DNA from: Latrodectus hesperus | Lineage: Eukaryota > Arthropoda > Arachnida > Araneae > Theridiidae | Length of the DNA stretch: 64,000 nucleotides | NCBI GenBank assembly: GCA_037975125.1 | Contig: CM075862.1 | Span: 78,591,843 to 78,655,842, forward strand | Direction: 5' to 3' | Part shown: piece after piece, positions 35,430-48,692 of the stretch | How the letters are laid out: each line of letters starts with the position of its first letter | Position numbering within the stretch: the first letter of the stretch is position 1 | Program-made: the position numbers and the translations under genes | The notes under the pieces: model-generated | Seen by the model: only the letters and a program-made list of their open reading frames with translations | What the model was told of the DNA's origin: nothing | The model's database searches: none

Positions 35430-37724
35430 TACCACAATTTTTTTGTGATTTGAAAAAGAATTGGCTTTTAGATTTTATTTAATTTGTACTGTTTAGCTAA
35501 ATCCTACTTGTTCTAACGTATGTCAATTTCACCAAACCTATAGATTACTTTGCTAGAATGGATTCATTTGTCAGTACTATGACATATTCAAATGCGTGCA
35601 TTTGTTTGGAGTTCTGTTAACCCTTGTAATTTATGTTTTGTATTTTATTTTTTTTAAATTTATATTTGAAAAATTGCATGTGAAATTTTGAATTTATTAT
35701 TTTTTTACAGTTTAAAAGTTAGTTGGATGTTATTTGGATATTATAATTTTATAAAGTTGTTTAATATATAACTAATATTTTTGAAAGTTATATGTAAAAT
35801 TTAATTTATTTGTTAAATTAACTTTTTAAATTTGTAATGTGAGGGAGGTTAGGATGAGGTGAGAACTTTTAATTGAAATGTTTGTTTGATTAAATACACT
35901 ATTTTACGTACTAAATTATGCAATTTATTAAGTGTTTTAGAAATATTTAAGATAAATATAGGTTTCTTGTTGAATTGTACTGCTCGGTTAATTAATATCG
36001 TGTGTGGTAATACTTGGTAGTTAATTAGAAATCATGTTTTCATAAAAGTGAGTTTATGTTATTGCTTTAACTTTACATTTGTCATTGCTTTAACATTTAT
36101 GTTATTGCTTTAACTTTATTGCCTTGTTCTTTTCGCATAGATCATGCTGCATTGGATATTTTTTAACATGGGCACCACTGTCCAGTTAGAAACCTAAATT
36201 TTTATAAAAATTGATTTTATTTACATTATTGATTTTAATTTATGATGTAGTTGTTAATAACTGATTGATATTGTTATATTAGGTAGTTAATTTTTGAAGT
36301 GTATTTTTTGATTAATTATAAGAAAATAATTAAAAAATTGGTTATGTATATTTCATTGATTGAGTAGGAATTGTAGAATTAGATTTTAGGGTTATTTTAT
36401 TTTAATTTTGTTATATGTAATTTTATATAAAATGCAAAGTTAATTTTCTAGTCTTTCATTTTGCAGTATTTTTTTTGTAATTAAATATAAGAAATATTCA
36501 AAATCTCCAATTTTGAAATAAAAAATAATGTACATTCGAGATTTTGAAAACCGGATATATTCTGTGAAATAAAGTAGTTAAGGTTGGCAAGATAGCTGCA
36601 GTGTTTTGCTTAAAATTAGAAACTGTGCCAAACCTGTACTGGCTCATAGGATTTTACATAAATTTATATTTTAAGCATAATTTATTTTACATACATTGAA
36701 TATTATTTTTATTTTCTATGTATGTATATTTTACTAGTTTAACTTGTTAATTGATTTAAATTTATATTTTATATCAGTTTTTAATGTTGTTTGGGTTTTC
36801 AAAAAGAGATATTTTTATGAAATTTGTCTTGGTACAACTTCTCCTTTTTGAACTTTGGCCATAAAACTTAATTAACCAATAGTAAGATTAATAAATTCTT
36901 AATAAATGTTTTGAAAAAAAAATAGAGAAACAGAATTTAGGATTGGACAGTTTAACTATTTTAAAAAGAATGAATGAAGAATTAAAGATTCTTTATTCAA
37001 TCTTCTTAAAACTTTTTTTTAAATTAACATTTGTGTAATTATTTTTTTGTGTCAGCATGTTAAGTTTCAAAAACATGAAATTAATTTTAAATACATTAAT
37101 ATTAAATAAGTTCATGTACACTGAAAAAAAAAGAAATTTTAAGGAACAAGCTTTATTTATGTTTATTTAAAAACTCTTAATATTTTAAAAATTTTCAAGA
37201 TTTTTAGTTAATTTTTAATTGTGTCTTATTTAATATATACATTCATTGTTAAATTATGTAACTGTTTATATGTAAATTTTAGTATTAAATACAATTTAAA
37301 AGTTCAGAAATTAAAATTTCAGAAAAATACAAGGAAACATTTATAGGTAGTAAATAATATTTGTTCAGCATTATTGGCATCATAAATTTTATTATATAAT
37401 GTATAAAATTATAATTAAAAATTTTTTTTAAAATTTTTATTGTGTTATTTACTAAAGCAGTTTATATGATAGTTATTTTTTAGGTTCTTTTGAAAAGTCT
37501 GTATAAATAATATCTGTAATTAAATTTGTGGATTACCAAAGAATATTTTATTTTATTTGTGATCTTGGTTTTTTTATACATTAGAATGTATTGGTAAAAA
37601 ATGTTTAAACTGAAGAAATCTTTTCATTGTTAAAAATTATTTTTCATACTATGTATTTTTATACAAAAATTATCAGAAAAAGCATTGATTTGTAAAAATA
37701 TCTACTTTATTTATGTTACTTTTA

Positions 37725-37808
<84 letters not shown>

Positions 37809-38290
37809 TATATATTATTTAGATATTGTATTTTTATACTTTATAATTTTTGTTATTTTTGTTTCCTAAATATTAAAAAATGTTTGCATTTTAAAAGTTT
37901 CCTTCACAAATTACATTTTGGGGAAAAAAGAGCAAATATATTCATAGCTTTTTTTATATGTATTAATTTTTAATTAAATCATATTTTGTAATATATTTTG
38001 TGCAAATTTAGTCTATTTATTATCTGAAAATTTATTTTTAAGTTTTAACCTTGGACTTGCAGTTTTGATTTTTGACTAAGAATTTTTATGTACTTGTGTA
38101 TGTTGTGCTCAAATTTTGAATATCTATATTGAATGAATAATGAAGATTTTATTGCATTCATCTAGAATACAAAATAGTTTTAAAAATAATCCTTTTTTTC
38201 CTTCCTAAAAGTGGCAAATATAAATACATAAAATGCATTTTTACTTTTATGTATTTTTAACTATTATTTTTTATTTGAAAATAATTTTAG
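35430..38290. other. No gene recognised (probable NPHP1 intron)
   Basis: Very AT-rich sequence. Apart from the (TA)n tract at 37729-37815, I see no exon or repeat family. Confidence 0.5.
37729..37815. repeat. (TA)n microsatellite, about 87 bp
   Basis: An almost pure TA dinucleotide tract with one interruption near 37800. It is prone to length change and cruciform extrusion. Confidence 0.95.
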
Positions 38291-38379
38291 ATTTGTCAAA
38301 CTTTGTGTAAGTTTTCTGGGGAAGAACAAGGTGATCTTTCCTTTGAAGAAGGGGAGTCATTAATTGTTATTGGTGTGAG
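38291..38379 (+). CDS. NPHP1: NPHP1, SH3 domain part 1
   Basis: Nephrocystin-1 is a scaffold at the ciliary transition zone, where it works with NPHP4 and RPGRIP1L to gate entry into cilia; in human its loss causes juvenile nephronophthisis. This exon (acceptor ataattttag, donor gtatgc, ends phase 2) encodes ICQTLCKFSGEEQGDLSFEE then GESLIVIGV, the first half of an SH3 domain. The family pattern is [21 protein letters not shown]. The gene was identified from the later exons, whose sequence is NPHP1-specific. The twelve exons from here to 61904 join without a phase conflict. Confidence 0.88.
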
Positions 38380-40012
38380 GTATGCTTATGTCATAAATAT
38401 TATTTTAGTAAAAATGATAAATATGATAATATGTATCTAATTTTTGGATTTATACTTTTTGAAAATGAAAGATATTTTGGAGTAACTAATTGTTTGCTAT
38501 TTTAATATAATAAATGCCTTTTAAAAAGTTTAGTACAAATTATTTTATTTGAAATCGACAAGAAATTATAAGGAAGAACATTTTCTCTTAACGAAGATTT
38601 TTCTCTTATTTCACAAAACAATTCTTCCAATATCCAATCAATTAGTTTCTATAATAAATATAATCAAGCATATAAAGAACACCATAAATTAAAACATCAG
38701 GTACAATTTATTAAATCATTGTGAATTAACTCAAAATACTCTGTTTGATTAATTTAATATCAGCTAAAAGTGTTATGATTTTTAATTTTTTCCACAGAAA
38801 TGAAATTAATATGATTTTAGTTTTTTCAATTTTAAGGATAAAATATATTTAAATTTGAGAAAAAAAGACATAGAAATTTTAAAATTTTCTCTCCTTGATC
38901 TTGAAAAAAATAATTCATTATTGCATATAGCAATAATTGCTAAATAATGTTTTGCAAAATGCAAAGTTCCATAGAAAATTAGTGTTTTGCAACCAACCAG
39001 ATTCATTTATCCACAGAAATCCAGTGTGGATCCAGCTTCTCTAAACAGCTGGGGGAACAGGATATTTTCATAACTGAAAGTTTATGAATAATATGTAAAA
39101 TAAGTGCAGTTAAAAAAAAATGCTGTAAGTTTTTTATATAAAAGAATTAAAAATTTCACGTAATTATAGTTTGGATAAATAAATAATCATTTTTAAAAAA
39201 TTTTTCTAAGCTATTATAGTTTGAAGTTTACACAAATAATTAAGATTAACAGTCAAAAGTTTTAACTCAAATTTTAATAACAATATATTTATGTCTTATC
39301 TAGAAAATTCTTTTATATATTATTACTAAAACAAATGTAGTACTATCATGAAATAACTTATTTTTGACTCTCATTAAAAACTACTTCTGTGAAGAGCTGA
39401 TTCCTCAATTCTGATTTTTGCTGTAAATATACATTGTGTCTTAATGAAAGTTATAGATGTTTCATTTAATTAAGCCATGCTATTCCTACTTGTTGGTAAA
39501 TCTTTGAGCAAAATATTGAATAATTACTTATAAGTAAATGTCTGTATGAAAAATTGCATGAGAATATATAATTATGTTCAGAATTACATAATTAAAAATT
39601 ATAATTTAAAAAAATGAAGTCATGGAAAAATTTATTTAAACATACATAAAATACTGTACTATTAATTTGCTTTTATGAAAATTAAAAAAATTAGTCTTTG
39701 ATAGCTTTTTTTTTCTGTATGCATATATATTTTTATTTCTATGTAATGTTGTTTTATATTTCAAAATTTATTTGAATGATTTTGGTAATGCATTAAAATT
39801 TTTAAAGGATTTTAGGTATTTCAAATTTTAAATAATTGTTTTTATTGGTACTACAGTTTTGGGCAGGCTTTAGTTTGCTGCAAAATATTCCTCCAGACAG
39901 CTGTGTTGCTGATTTGAATTCTCCAATTGGAGAACTTTAAAGTATTAAGGCTGTAAAGCTTAAGTAACCTTCCATATCAAAAATTAAGTTTATCTTTTCT
40001 ATTTATTTATAG

Positions 40013-40082
40013 AGAAGATGGCTGGTGGAAAGCCAGAAATTCTTCTGGTAAAACAGGATATGTGCCATCAAATTTTCTAAAG
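40013..40082 (+). CDS. NPHP1: NPHP1, SH3 domain part 2
   Basis: Acceptor ttatttatag, donor gtattt, phase 2 in and 0 out. The peptide is REDGWWKARNSSGKTGYVPS followed by NFLK. It holds the WW pair and the G-x-V/I-P-S-N-F core that forms the proline-peptide pocket of SH3 domains. Confidence 0.92.
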
Positions 40083-40312
40083 GTATTTATGATTTATGTG
40101 TTCTCTTTTCCTCAATATTAAATATTAAGAAAATATATTTTAAATGCACTACTTACTAGTTGTACATCTTTTCATAAAATGATTAGCATTATATAATTAT
40201 ATGTACCCTGAGTATTTTGTGTAAATAAATAATATTTATTTGCAAATGTACTATTAATTTGCTGATTATAATATTTTGCAATATTTTAAAATTTATGGTT
40301 ATTTCTGTTTAG

Positions 40313-40343
40313 GTTCCAAGTGATATGAAATGCATTGCTAAAC
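40313..40343 (+). CDS. NPHP1: NPHP1, 31-nt linker exon
   Basis: Acceptor tttctgtttag, donor gtaagc, phase 0 in and 1 out. It encodes VPSDMKCIAK, following directly on the SH3 domain. Confidence 0.75.
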
Positions 40344-40428
40344 GTAAGCTAATTTAATTACAAGATTTATTTCAAATAATAATAAACTTATTTTTTTATC
40401 AAATTGTTAATTAAATTTTTTTTTCTAG

Positions 40429-40450
40429 TTGCTGTTGAATCTGAAAAAAA
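40429..40450 (+). CDS. NPHP1: NPHP1, 22-nt micro-exon
   Basis: Acceptor ttttttttctag, donor gtaagt, phase 1 in and 2 out. With flanking bases it encodes LAVESEK. It is supported by strong splice signals and by the fact that no other phase works between its neighbours. Confidence 0.7.
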
Positions 40451-41289
40451 GTAAGTGTATAACAATTTGATTTTCACTCTTGTATACTGTGACCACATTT
40501 GCTTATAAGTATTGACCCAATTTACTTTAGTTAACATTAAAGAATCGCAAAGTGTTTGAAGCATTTTGCTTCATGCACTAAGAAAAATTCTGTAACTGAT
40601 ATATGGGATTATGAAAGAAATATTAATCACTCATGCAGTGGTACAATTCCTTATTGCACATTCAGGCATTTGAAATTAAATTTTGCCATTTAAAAAAGCA
40701 GATTTTTGTAGACATAGCTGTAAAACTTTGCACAACTGCATCAAAAGAAAAAACAAACTAAAAATTTACAAATTCACAAATTTCAAATGGAATTTAAGGT
40801 GTGAAATATGAAATATTTGTGAAATATGAAGGGTGAATTGTGAAATATTTAAAAGGATGAAAAATGCTTAGAGGAAGCAAAACTTTTGTTAACAATGTAA
40901 ATTTAAGATAAATATACTAAAAATCATCAAAAGTCTACCTGGAAATTTCAAATATTAACATTTTTCAACTATAAAATTAAAATATGCAGTTATCTGAATC
41001 ATGATTTAACAGTAATTTAAAAATTTAATCATTTTTTTAAAATTGAAAATTTAATTAGGTCACTATTACTGCATTAATATTGTGATATTTGAAATTCTTC
41101 ACAGGAAGAGATCAGAACTCATTCTTCTCTAATCAGTTGATTCAGTTAATATCAACTTGAAAAAGCTTATTCAAATAAAATTTTAATTTTAGATTTACTT
41201 CAAGAAGAATCCTTGTTTTCCAAAATTAATATACATTTATTAACATATTCATAGATACGTAGGTGATTATCAAAATAATTGAAACTTTA

Positions 41290-42190
41290 GATTTTTATAG
41301 AACCCTTTATTATAGAGAGAGAGAGAGAGTTTATTGTAAAACCACCTTTGGCATGTAATGCAGTTTAGATTCACCTAAGAATCAATTCATACAAATGGTG
41401 AATAGTAGTTAGATGAATATTGTGTTACTCATGAAGATATGGTGAAAACTCTGGGAGAGATGGTGGTAGAAGAAAAATAACATTATTAAAAACTCTAAAA
41501 TAAATAATAATTGTTCAATTATATTGAGAATAGATGACTGTGGGCCATGTTAAATATTTCACATTGTCCTTGTAGTCATTACATTGTAGTTTGACAGCTC
41601 CCAGTGCAGAAAAATGAGCATTATCACCCTGGAAGATTTCTATCTTTTGCATAGAACAAAATTTATATAAGATAAATTTGGTCTGAAAAAATTTCTGTAT
41701 TCTCCCCAGTGATCCTTTCTTTCAAGTTTTGATTGATCCAATTATAAACCATGACGTACACAGTTACACATATCATGGCAGATCCACCTCCATACTTAAC
41801 AGTTGAAAGTAGAGAATCACAATAATATGCTTGTGCAGGCGTTTTCCAACTGTACACTTATCCTATTGTAGAGAAAAATGTGAAAGACAATTTGTCAGAT
41901 CATATTATTTTCTCCCATTTATGAATTGACCAGGTTACCACTGTGGACAATGTTTGCCATTAACATCTGTGACAAGTTATTGGGAATGGCATCTGTGCTG
42001 TTCAGGAAGGTGCCTTGACAATGAAGGATATAGATATTGATTGAACTCTGTGGTCACTTTTTGTGCAGTTATTTCTGCTTTGGGCACTACAATCCGCTTT
42101 AATACCTATCAGTCTCATTCACTGATCAATTCATACAAATGTTGAAAAAGTAATACGTGTATATATGAATAAAGCATATGAATAAGGAAA
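41290..42190 (-). pseudogene. Tc1-type transposase remnant
   Basis: Minus-strand fragments: YSWKTPAQAYYCDSLLSTVK then YGGGSAMICVTV (41740-41860), where the family has WRKPGEAFxPxxLQPTVKHGGGSVMVWG, then FQGDNAHFSALGAVKLQCND (near 41640-41580; FQQDNAPCHTARSVK, second catalytic Asp), then YLTWPTVIYSQYN (LxWPAQSPDLNPIE, catalytic Glu region lost). There are many stops. It is a different and older family than the copy at 18556. It lies in an NPHP1 intron. Confidence 0.65.
41314..41329. repeat. (GA)n microsatellite
   Basis: A short pure GA tract beside the Tc1 remnant. Confidence 0.8.
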
Positions 42191-42502
42191 AATAGTGGAT
42201 GGAGAGACATTCTTTCTCAGAACTATTTTTCTTTGTCTAATAGTTAGGTTGCTTCTATCACACTTCTTCTAGTTAGATGTGCTCCTACACATTTTCTTCC
42301 TTAAAAATCTGAGAAGTCTGACATTTAAAATTTTTAAAAAAAGTTCAAAACTTGTATACACAACTTTGATAAAGCTACTACTTACTGCCAGAATATATGC
42401 GTTTCTGTTTATAAAAGATACTAGTAGCTATTGCATATTAATATTTATGAAATATACTAAAAATTTCACTTTTATTTACAGTTGTTTCTATTTGGTAATC
42501 AC

Positions 42503-42504
<2 letters not shown>

Positions 42505-42554
<50 letters not shown>
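42505..42554. repeat. (TA)n microsatellite
   Basis: About 50 bp of TA repeats in an NPHP1 intron, with a second short tract just downstream (42562-42576). Confidence 0.95.
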
Positions 42555-42557
<3 letters not shown>

Positions 42558-42678
42558 CTCTTATATATATATATATTAAAGGAGAAATTTTTTTTTCTTA
42601 TTCTATTTAACAAATTATGTTTGATATTGAATATCTCTTTATTATCACTTTTTTAATACAATGTGTTTTTGTTTTCAG

Positions 42679-42703
42679 AAAAGAGAAGAATATTTTAAAT
42701 CAG
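42679..42703 (+). CDS. NPHP1: NPHP1, 25-nt micro-exon
   Basis: Acceptor ttttgttttcag, donor gtattt, phase 2 in and 0 out. It encodes KKEKNILNQ, continuing a charged linker. The longer open frames across this region (42279-42856) are intron readthrough and a TA microsatellite. Confidence 0.7.
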
Positions 42704-43958
42704 GTATTTTTTTCATTGTATAATTTCATAAATCAAACTTATTATTTTTATGTAGACATTGTAGTTAATGTCTGCGTTTATATACAATTTATTTTTTGTG
42801 TTCTAAATGTAATGACTTTACTATTTGAGAATTCAGTAATATACATGATATTCTGAGGATATATTTGATGTTCATATATTCTATGAATAATTTAAGTAAC
42901 ATTAGATTAAAAAGCAAAAGCTTGAAATGTGTGCAATAATTTTAATTCTCTGATATGACCTGATGTACTTGAAAGTATTAAATGAAAATTCAACTTTATT
43001 AATGACAGTAAATTAATATTGGAATTTAAAATGTTATCTTTCCTTTATTCTGCATTTTGTAATCATGTTAACATCTTCAAAAGGTAGAATGATGTTGAAA
43101 ATCATCAAAGGAAAGGTTGAATAGAAAAATAATTACCCAATTAAGAAAAGACATTACATTATTCTTTGAATATTCTTTTCTATCACAATGCAAATCTGTT
43201 ATTAGATATTTTATTATAATTTTGTAAGCCGTCAACATAATTTGGAGTATTTCACACAAACATATTTTATAATGTGAAAATATTTCCAACATTAATATAA
43301 TTAAAAAAGATAACATTGAAATTAAAATTCAGTATTATTTTACATTTTATTATTATTCTAACTTTCAGTTAGATTATCTACAACTTATTTTTAAGTGTCA
43401 TGTTTGCAATAATAGTTATAGGGATTTAAATGCATGCACATATGTATCTTGTATTAAAAGGAATTAAGATCTTGAAGTTAAAAATAAGTTTCTTCAGATG
43501 GAGTAATTCAGGACCTTAAACTGCTTAATAATGAAAGAGAAATAATATATTCTTTTTATGATTTTTCAAAAATGCCTTTGGGCTAAATATTGCTGATGAT
43601 TTAGCTTGAATGGGTATTTCTTGTTCAACTAAACACTTGACTGATTAATTTCTGTACAAATATATATATTGAAAATAATATTTTGCCAGTAATACCTGTT
43701 TCATGAAATTTTCACAACTGAAATTGAAACAAAATTTTCATATTTCAGAATATTTAAAGAAATTTCCACTTATTCTATCCTAATTGTGGATATTGTTACT
43801 TTGTTAAAAGTGGAAAATTTAAACAGGTTGAGCTAAAAATAGTAATTTTGAAACTATTTAACTCTATTATCATTTATAATTTATTTTATGAATCAAATGA
43901 ATAGTATTTTTTATAAGGAAATGTCTGATTTCTTTTAATATCTTCAATATCATTATTT

Positions 43959-44043
43959 TTATAATTATGACAAGATTTAAAGAATGCATAAAATATACTG
44001 TGTATTCCTTAAATACATTCTGTAAATCTTGCCATAATTATAA
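43959..44043. repeat. Long inverted repeat (28-bp arms)
   Basis: The arms 43959-43986 and 44016-44043 are complementary at 26 of 28 positions, with a 29-base loop. It could be a miniature transposon or an RNA hairpin in the NPHP1 intron, about 220 bases before the exon at 44260. Confidence 0.8.
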
Positions 44044-44259
44044 CAATTACTATTTGTACAAATATTATGACAATATATTTTGAATTACATGAAGGAAATA
44101 ACATTTTGAATAAATTAAAAAAAATTATTTTTTCTTTATAAGATAATCTGTTTTTTTTTTTCAATTCAGTAATTTTTAAATGTTTTATTTAATAAGTTAA
44201 TTATAAAAATATTTGTAATAAATTTTTTTAACAATACTATGTTTTATTTCCTATTTCAG

Positions 44260-44338
44260 GACTCAAGTTTTTCATCTACAGATACTAAGTTACCAACTGG
44301 CTTTCATCGTTCAAAACTTCTAGAACTTCTCATGAAAG
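44260..44338 (+). CDS. NPHP1: NPHP1, start of nephrocystin domain
   Basis: Acceptor cctatttcag, donor gtagaa, phase 0 in and 1 out. The peptide DSSFSSTDTKLPTGFHRSKL then LELLMK matches the family segment IPAGFRPSTLSQLLEEG. This is the first NPHP1-specific match. Confidence 0.88.
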
Positions 44339-44339
44339 G

Positions 44340-46918
44340 TAGAATACATTGGGCACAAAACTTGATATGATACAACAATTTTTTAAAAAAATTAATATTT
44401 TTGTTACTGAAAGTTATTTTACTTTTCATATTTTTAAAAATACATTTGTTGTGCTATTTTTATTATTCTTTTATTTAGTTAGAAACTTACTTTTTTTTTA
44501 TTGAATTACATATTTTTTCATAATGTTATAAAAGCATATAGCATCAATTTAAACATAATTAGTCAATTGTGCTGAAGGAATTGCTGCAGACAATTATTTA
44601 TGTTTAATAGTTACTTGTAGTTATTTATGTTTATTATAATATCGTATTATGATTATTAAGCCATTTGTTTCTACATCACTCGTAAAGTGTTTTTCAAAAT
44701 ATACTATACAAAATAATTTTGTAATTTTCTGTATTAGTTACAAGGTTACTGTTAAAAAATTTTTTTTATCAGGGTAACTCATAAAATAATGTTAAAGTAG
44801 TTGATACTCTCAGATATACATACATGAAAAAATACCATTAGTCTGGAAAAATATCTTATAATATTATTTAAGCTAAAATGATCAAATTTTCCTTAGTAGA
44901 CAAAAAAATGTTTGAATAGCATTGAATGAATTTGTAACAATTCCTTAATGTAAACTTTTATTTAAAAAGAATAGGATCTATATCTAATTCTAATAATCTG
45001 ATGATAATCTGATTCATTGAGTTATATTACTAGATCATTTAATTCTGTTTGTTTCAAGTTGGTAATTCAGTATTTGTTAAACAGCTTTATTATGTGCTAG
45101 TCATTTATTTCATATCTGATATTAAATAATCTTGGTGTTCATAGCTTATGTTTCTGGGACATTATATTGCAATTCTTTTGCAACAACTAGTTTCCTGATA
45201 AAATTTTTTTTTTTACACAGTGATTAATTATTTTTGATAATTTTTTGCAATATATTAGAATTACAAAAAAGTATCAAAAATCAAAACACTGGTATTGAAA
45301 ATGTAAAAAATACTAGTGTTGTATGTATGAACACATTTAAGACATAAGCTTTACTGCGGAAATTTTGCATAAGGAACTGAAATCAAACTTATCATACTTT
45401 ATTATATATTCTTGGGAAATTAGTTTATTTCATAAAGTCATCTTTTTATAAGTTACTGTCAAACCAAAAAAATATTTATTTGGAAGTAAAAGACTATATT
45501 TAAACATTACTTCATAAAGTTTTTTATACGATAGTCTTTGGCTCTCTCTTAGATTAAAATACTTGAGATTCATTTTTTAAAAAAATATTTAAAACTTTGC
45601 CTTGGTAATTTTTAAATTTTTTCATTCAGTTATATTTTATAGATAAATATTATTCTATGGAGTTGTTTAGATCAGTTGAACGATTCTCAGATAAATATAT
45701 AATCTTATTGAATAATGGCAATTAGTAAAAGCTTAATGATGCTTTGAAATTGTTCATGTTAGTCAGAAAAAATGTATAGATCAATGTTATGACATATTAG
45801 AAATTTGTTAACGCTAATAATTAAAACAGAATATATTTTCAAAATAATTAAATTTATTTAAAAGTAGGTGTTTAACTAGAAATCCAAAAAAGTAGTATCT
45901 AATTTGTACTATTGCACATTTTACTGCTTAATATAAGATTAAAAAGTATAATAGTACAAATATTGTTGTATAAATGTTTACAAATGTTGCTTGTAATGTT
46001 GGTGTTGTAAAAGAAAAATAATTAATAAAATTTATTTACTTTTGTGTATGTGTATATAAATTAAATCCGTTTAATTTATATTCATGTGTATGCACTTATA
46101 TTATATGCATGTTAATTTTTTTTTAAAATTTGATCATTTGTTATTAAACTATTAACTTTAGAGTTATAAATTTTTCATTTACCTTAAATGTAACATTAAT
46201 CAAATCTATTTAAAAGGAAAATTAGAGCAAAATTGGATTTATGTTACAATTTTTTAGAAATATTAAGAGAAAAATATTTTCTAAACTATATGTATTCAAC
46301 ATGAACAGGACATTTCTTAAGATTACTCAATATCTTTTTTACAGCATAGCAAATAATCATTTAAATAAATTTTTAAAATTGGGATTTATTAAAGAAAGTA
46401 ACAACATAAGAAATTTTATATTGTAAATAATGATTTAAGTTATATTAAATGGCAATGGAATAAAAATAATTGAAAAATTTATCAATAGAATAGTTATCAA
46501 TAGAATAAGTTATCAATATGTCCTTTTAAGATTAGCAATATATTTTGATTTAATATTATTTAAAGTAATGCTGCTTACATCTTAAATAAACTCTTATATA
46601 GCATTCATATGCTATATTTTGTAATTTTAATTAAAAAAATACTTAAATTTTTAAAAATGATTATTTTAAAATCTCCAGTGTTGCTCTAATCAGTTTTATG
46701 GGAGAAGTTTCAAATGTAAAAAAAATTTGTTAGTTTAATAATATGCTCTTCTTTTGATATAAATATTTATAAATTACTTATAATATTTTTATTCCACTGG
46801 AAATGTGCTAGCATCTAGCTTTGTGATTTACTTATTTTATTTGATTTGCATTATGAAGGTATTAAAGAATATAAAAATAGTTTCTTTATATAAAAATTGA
46901 AATTTTCTTTATTTTTAG
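44340..46918. other. NPHP1 intron, nothing recognised
   Basis: AT-rich intron with T-runs. No repeat family or extra exon was recognised. The 61-codon open frame at 46241-46426 has no coding character. Confidence 0.5.
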
Positions 46919-47013
46919 ATTCTAATTTTACCATGGGTGCTTTTATGACTCCTAAACTTGATATGTTTGGTCTTGCATTTGATGATATTCATTATGAAAT
47001 TCCTACTGCCTCT
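46919..47013 (+). CDS. NPHP1: NPHP1 exon, conserved domain
   Basis: Acceptor tatttttag, donor gtaagc, phase 1 in and 0 out. It encodes (D)SNFTMGAFMTPKLDMFGLAF then DDIHYEIPTAS, matching the family pattern [22 protein letters not shown]. Confidence 0.88.
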
Positions 47014-48128
47014 GTAAGCATTTCCTTTACATTAATATATACCTGCATTTAATTAATGAAAATATGTAGCTTATTATAAATTTTGAGAGAAATTGTATAC
47101 TTGAATGCAATTTATGATTATTTTAAAAATTTGTATTTTGTTATTCTATTGTTTACAATGCTTTTATACCTGTAAATTCCTTATTAAACATGTTAAAAAT
47201 CTGCTCATTTATGATATCTATATGTGCAATATAAACTTTTATGTAAAGTGTACATAAATTTTATATGTAATTTATAATTGTATATAAATTGTGTGAAATT
47301 AGAAATATGTTTTTAAAAAATTAAATATATATTTTTGTATATAAATACATTTCATAAAATATTTAAACATAATGAAATGCAAATTTATTTATTATTAAAT
47401 GTTCTGTTTATTTATAAATGATAAAAGCATTCTGTACTCACCAAATACATTGATAGTTTATGCTCTAAACATATGTGATGTAAAATTATTAGCTTTAGAG
47501 CTGTAGTTCATTTTCATTTCACATTTTAAAGCAACATTGATCATTGTTATATAAAAGCAACATTGACTCTTGTCTTAAGTTTCAATACATTGTGTAAATA
47601 GCCTTAGAAAAAGTTTGTCTACTTTTTATCTGGAATTTTCATCCACTCTTGTTGGATTCTGATTTTTTTTTTATCTGAAGTTTTCAAATTTCAAATTATG
47701 GGTTTCAAGTCACGTAATCTGTTCACCCAAATCTCTTGAGTCATTCAATTAATTTTATTTTCTGATATAATTATGTGTATCACCTTGTATCTGACTATTT
47801 TATTTTATAAACTTTTTTAAAAATTCCCTTTAAAGAAAATTATTATTATTAAGAAAATCTTTTTTATTGAAATTATTTAATTAGTAGGAAATAGTAAAAT
47901 TTATTTTAATGATGATTTGTAAACTGCACAAAGTTTTTTCTTTCTCTTTTTGAAAATTATGAAATAAACAAATGTCCTTCAAAAACTTATTAAATGGTTT
48001 TGCTTTTCTGGTCTTCTAAATCAAAAGTTGGCTATATTTAATGTACTAATTTTTAATATGTTATGTCAGATATGACAAGAATTGAAGAATTTTTTTTAAA
48101 ACGTTTTGATTTAGTTTTGTATTTATAG

Positions 48129-48204
48129 TTAAAGCCCAACAGTACTTTTATTGAGAAAATTATTGAATTAGTTGCTGTAAGACAAGTTCCTAGACCACCT
48201 TCAG
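48129..48204 (+). CDS. NPHP1: NPHP1 exon, conserved domain
   Basis: Acceptor atttatag, donor gtaaac, phase 0 in and 1 out. It encodes LKPNSTFIEKIIELVAVRQV then PRPPS, corresponding to [21 protein letters not shown] in the vertebrate protein. Confidence 0.85.
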
Positions 48205-48324
48205 GTAAACTTCTGTTGAAATTCTATAAATGTTAATAAGTTCCAAGTATATATTTTTTTCTCTAATTATATTCTAAAAATATGTATTACATAATTTTTT
48301 CCACAAATGCATTTTATATTTTAG

Positions 48325-48377
48325 GATATGCAATAAAAAGTTGTCGAATAAGATTATGTCTTCATGATGGAAATAAG
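48325..48377 (+). CDS. NPHP1: NPHP1 exon, RLCLHDGNK core
   Basis: Acceptor tatattttag, donor gtaaag, phase 1 in and 0 out. It encodes GYAIKSCRIRLCLHDGNK, almost the family signature SRHVRLCLFDGNK. This is the strongest single match for the identification. Confidence 0.92.
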
Positions 48378-48692
48378 GTAAAGTAGGTGTATAGACTTAT
48401 ATGTTTGCTTTTCATTTTAATCGTACATTTTTAATGTCTTTATATTCAATGTGTAATATCTTAAAAGTAGTTATAATTGTAAGAAATAACAAAGCATTAA
48501 ATTTGTATAAATATTTAAATAATGTTAAGTAAATATATCAAAATTTATTATATGGCATGGAGTTTATTAATGATTTTTTAAAATTTGAATAGAATATACC
48601 ATAGAGCTATTAAGTTTTATATGTATAGAATTTCATTAAATAATAAGACTGAAGAGATTCTTTTATTATTTAATTATCTTTTTAATGAATAG

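Noticed and set aside
39010..39085. Exon-like stretch after TCCACAG between the two SH3 exons
   Set aside because: In the required phase 2 it hits a stop after a few codons, and the SH3 domain is complete without it.
42279..42856. Overlapping open frames in the NPHP1 intron
   Set aside because: Translation of TA microsatellite and T-rich intron around a 25-nt exon; hydrophobic low-complexity peptide only.
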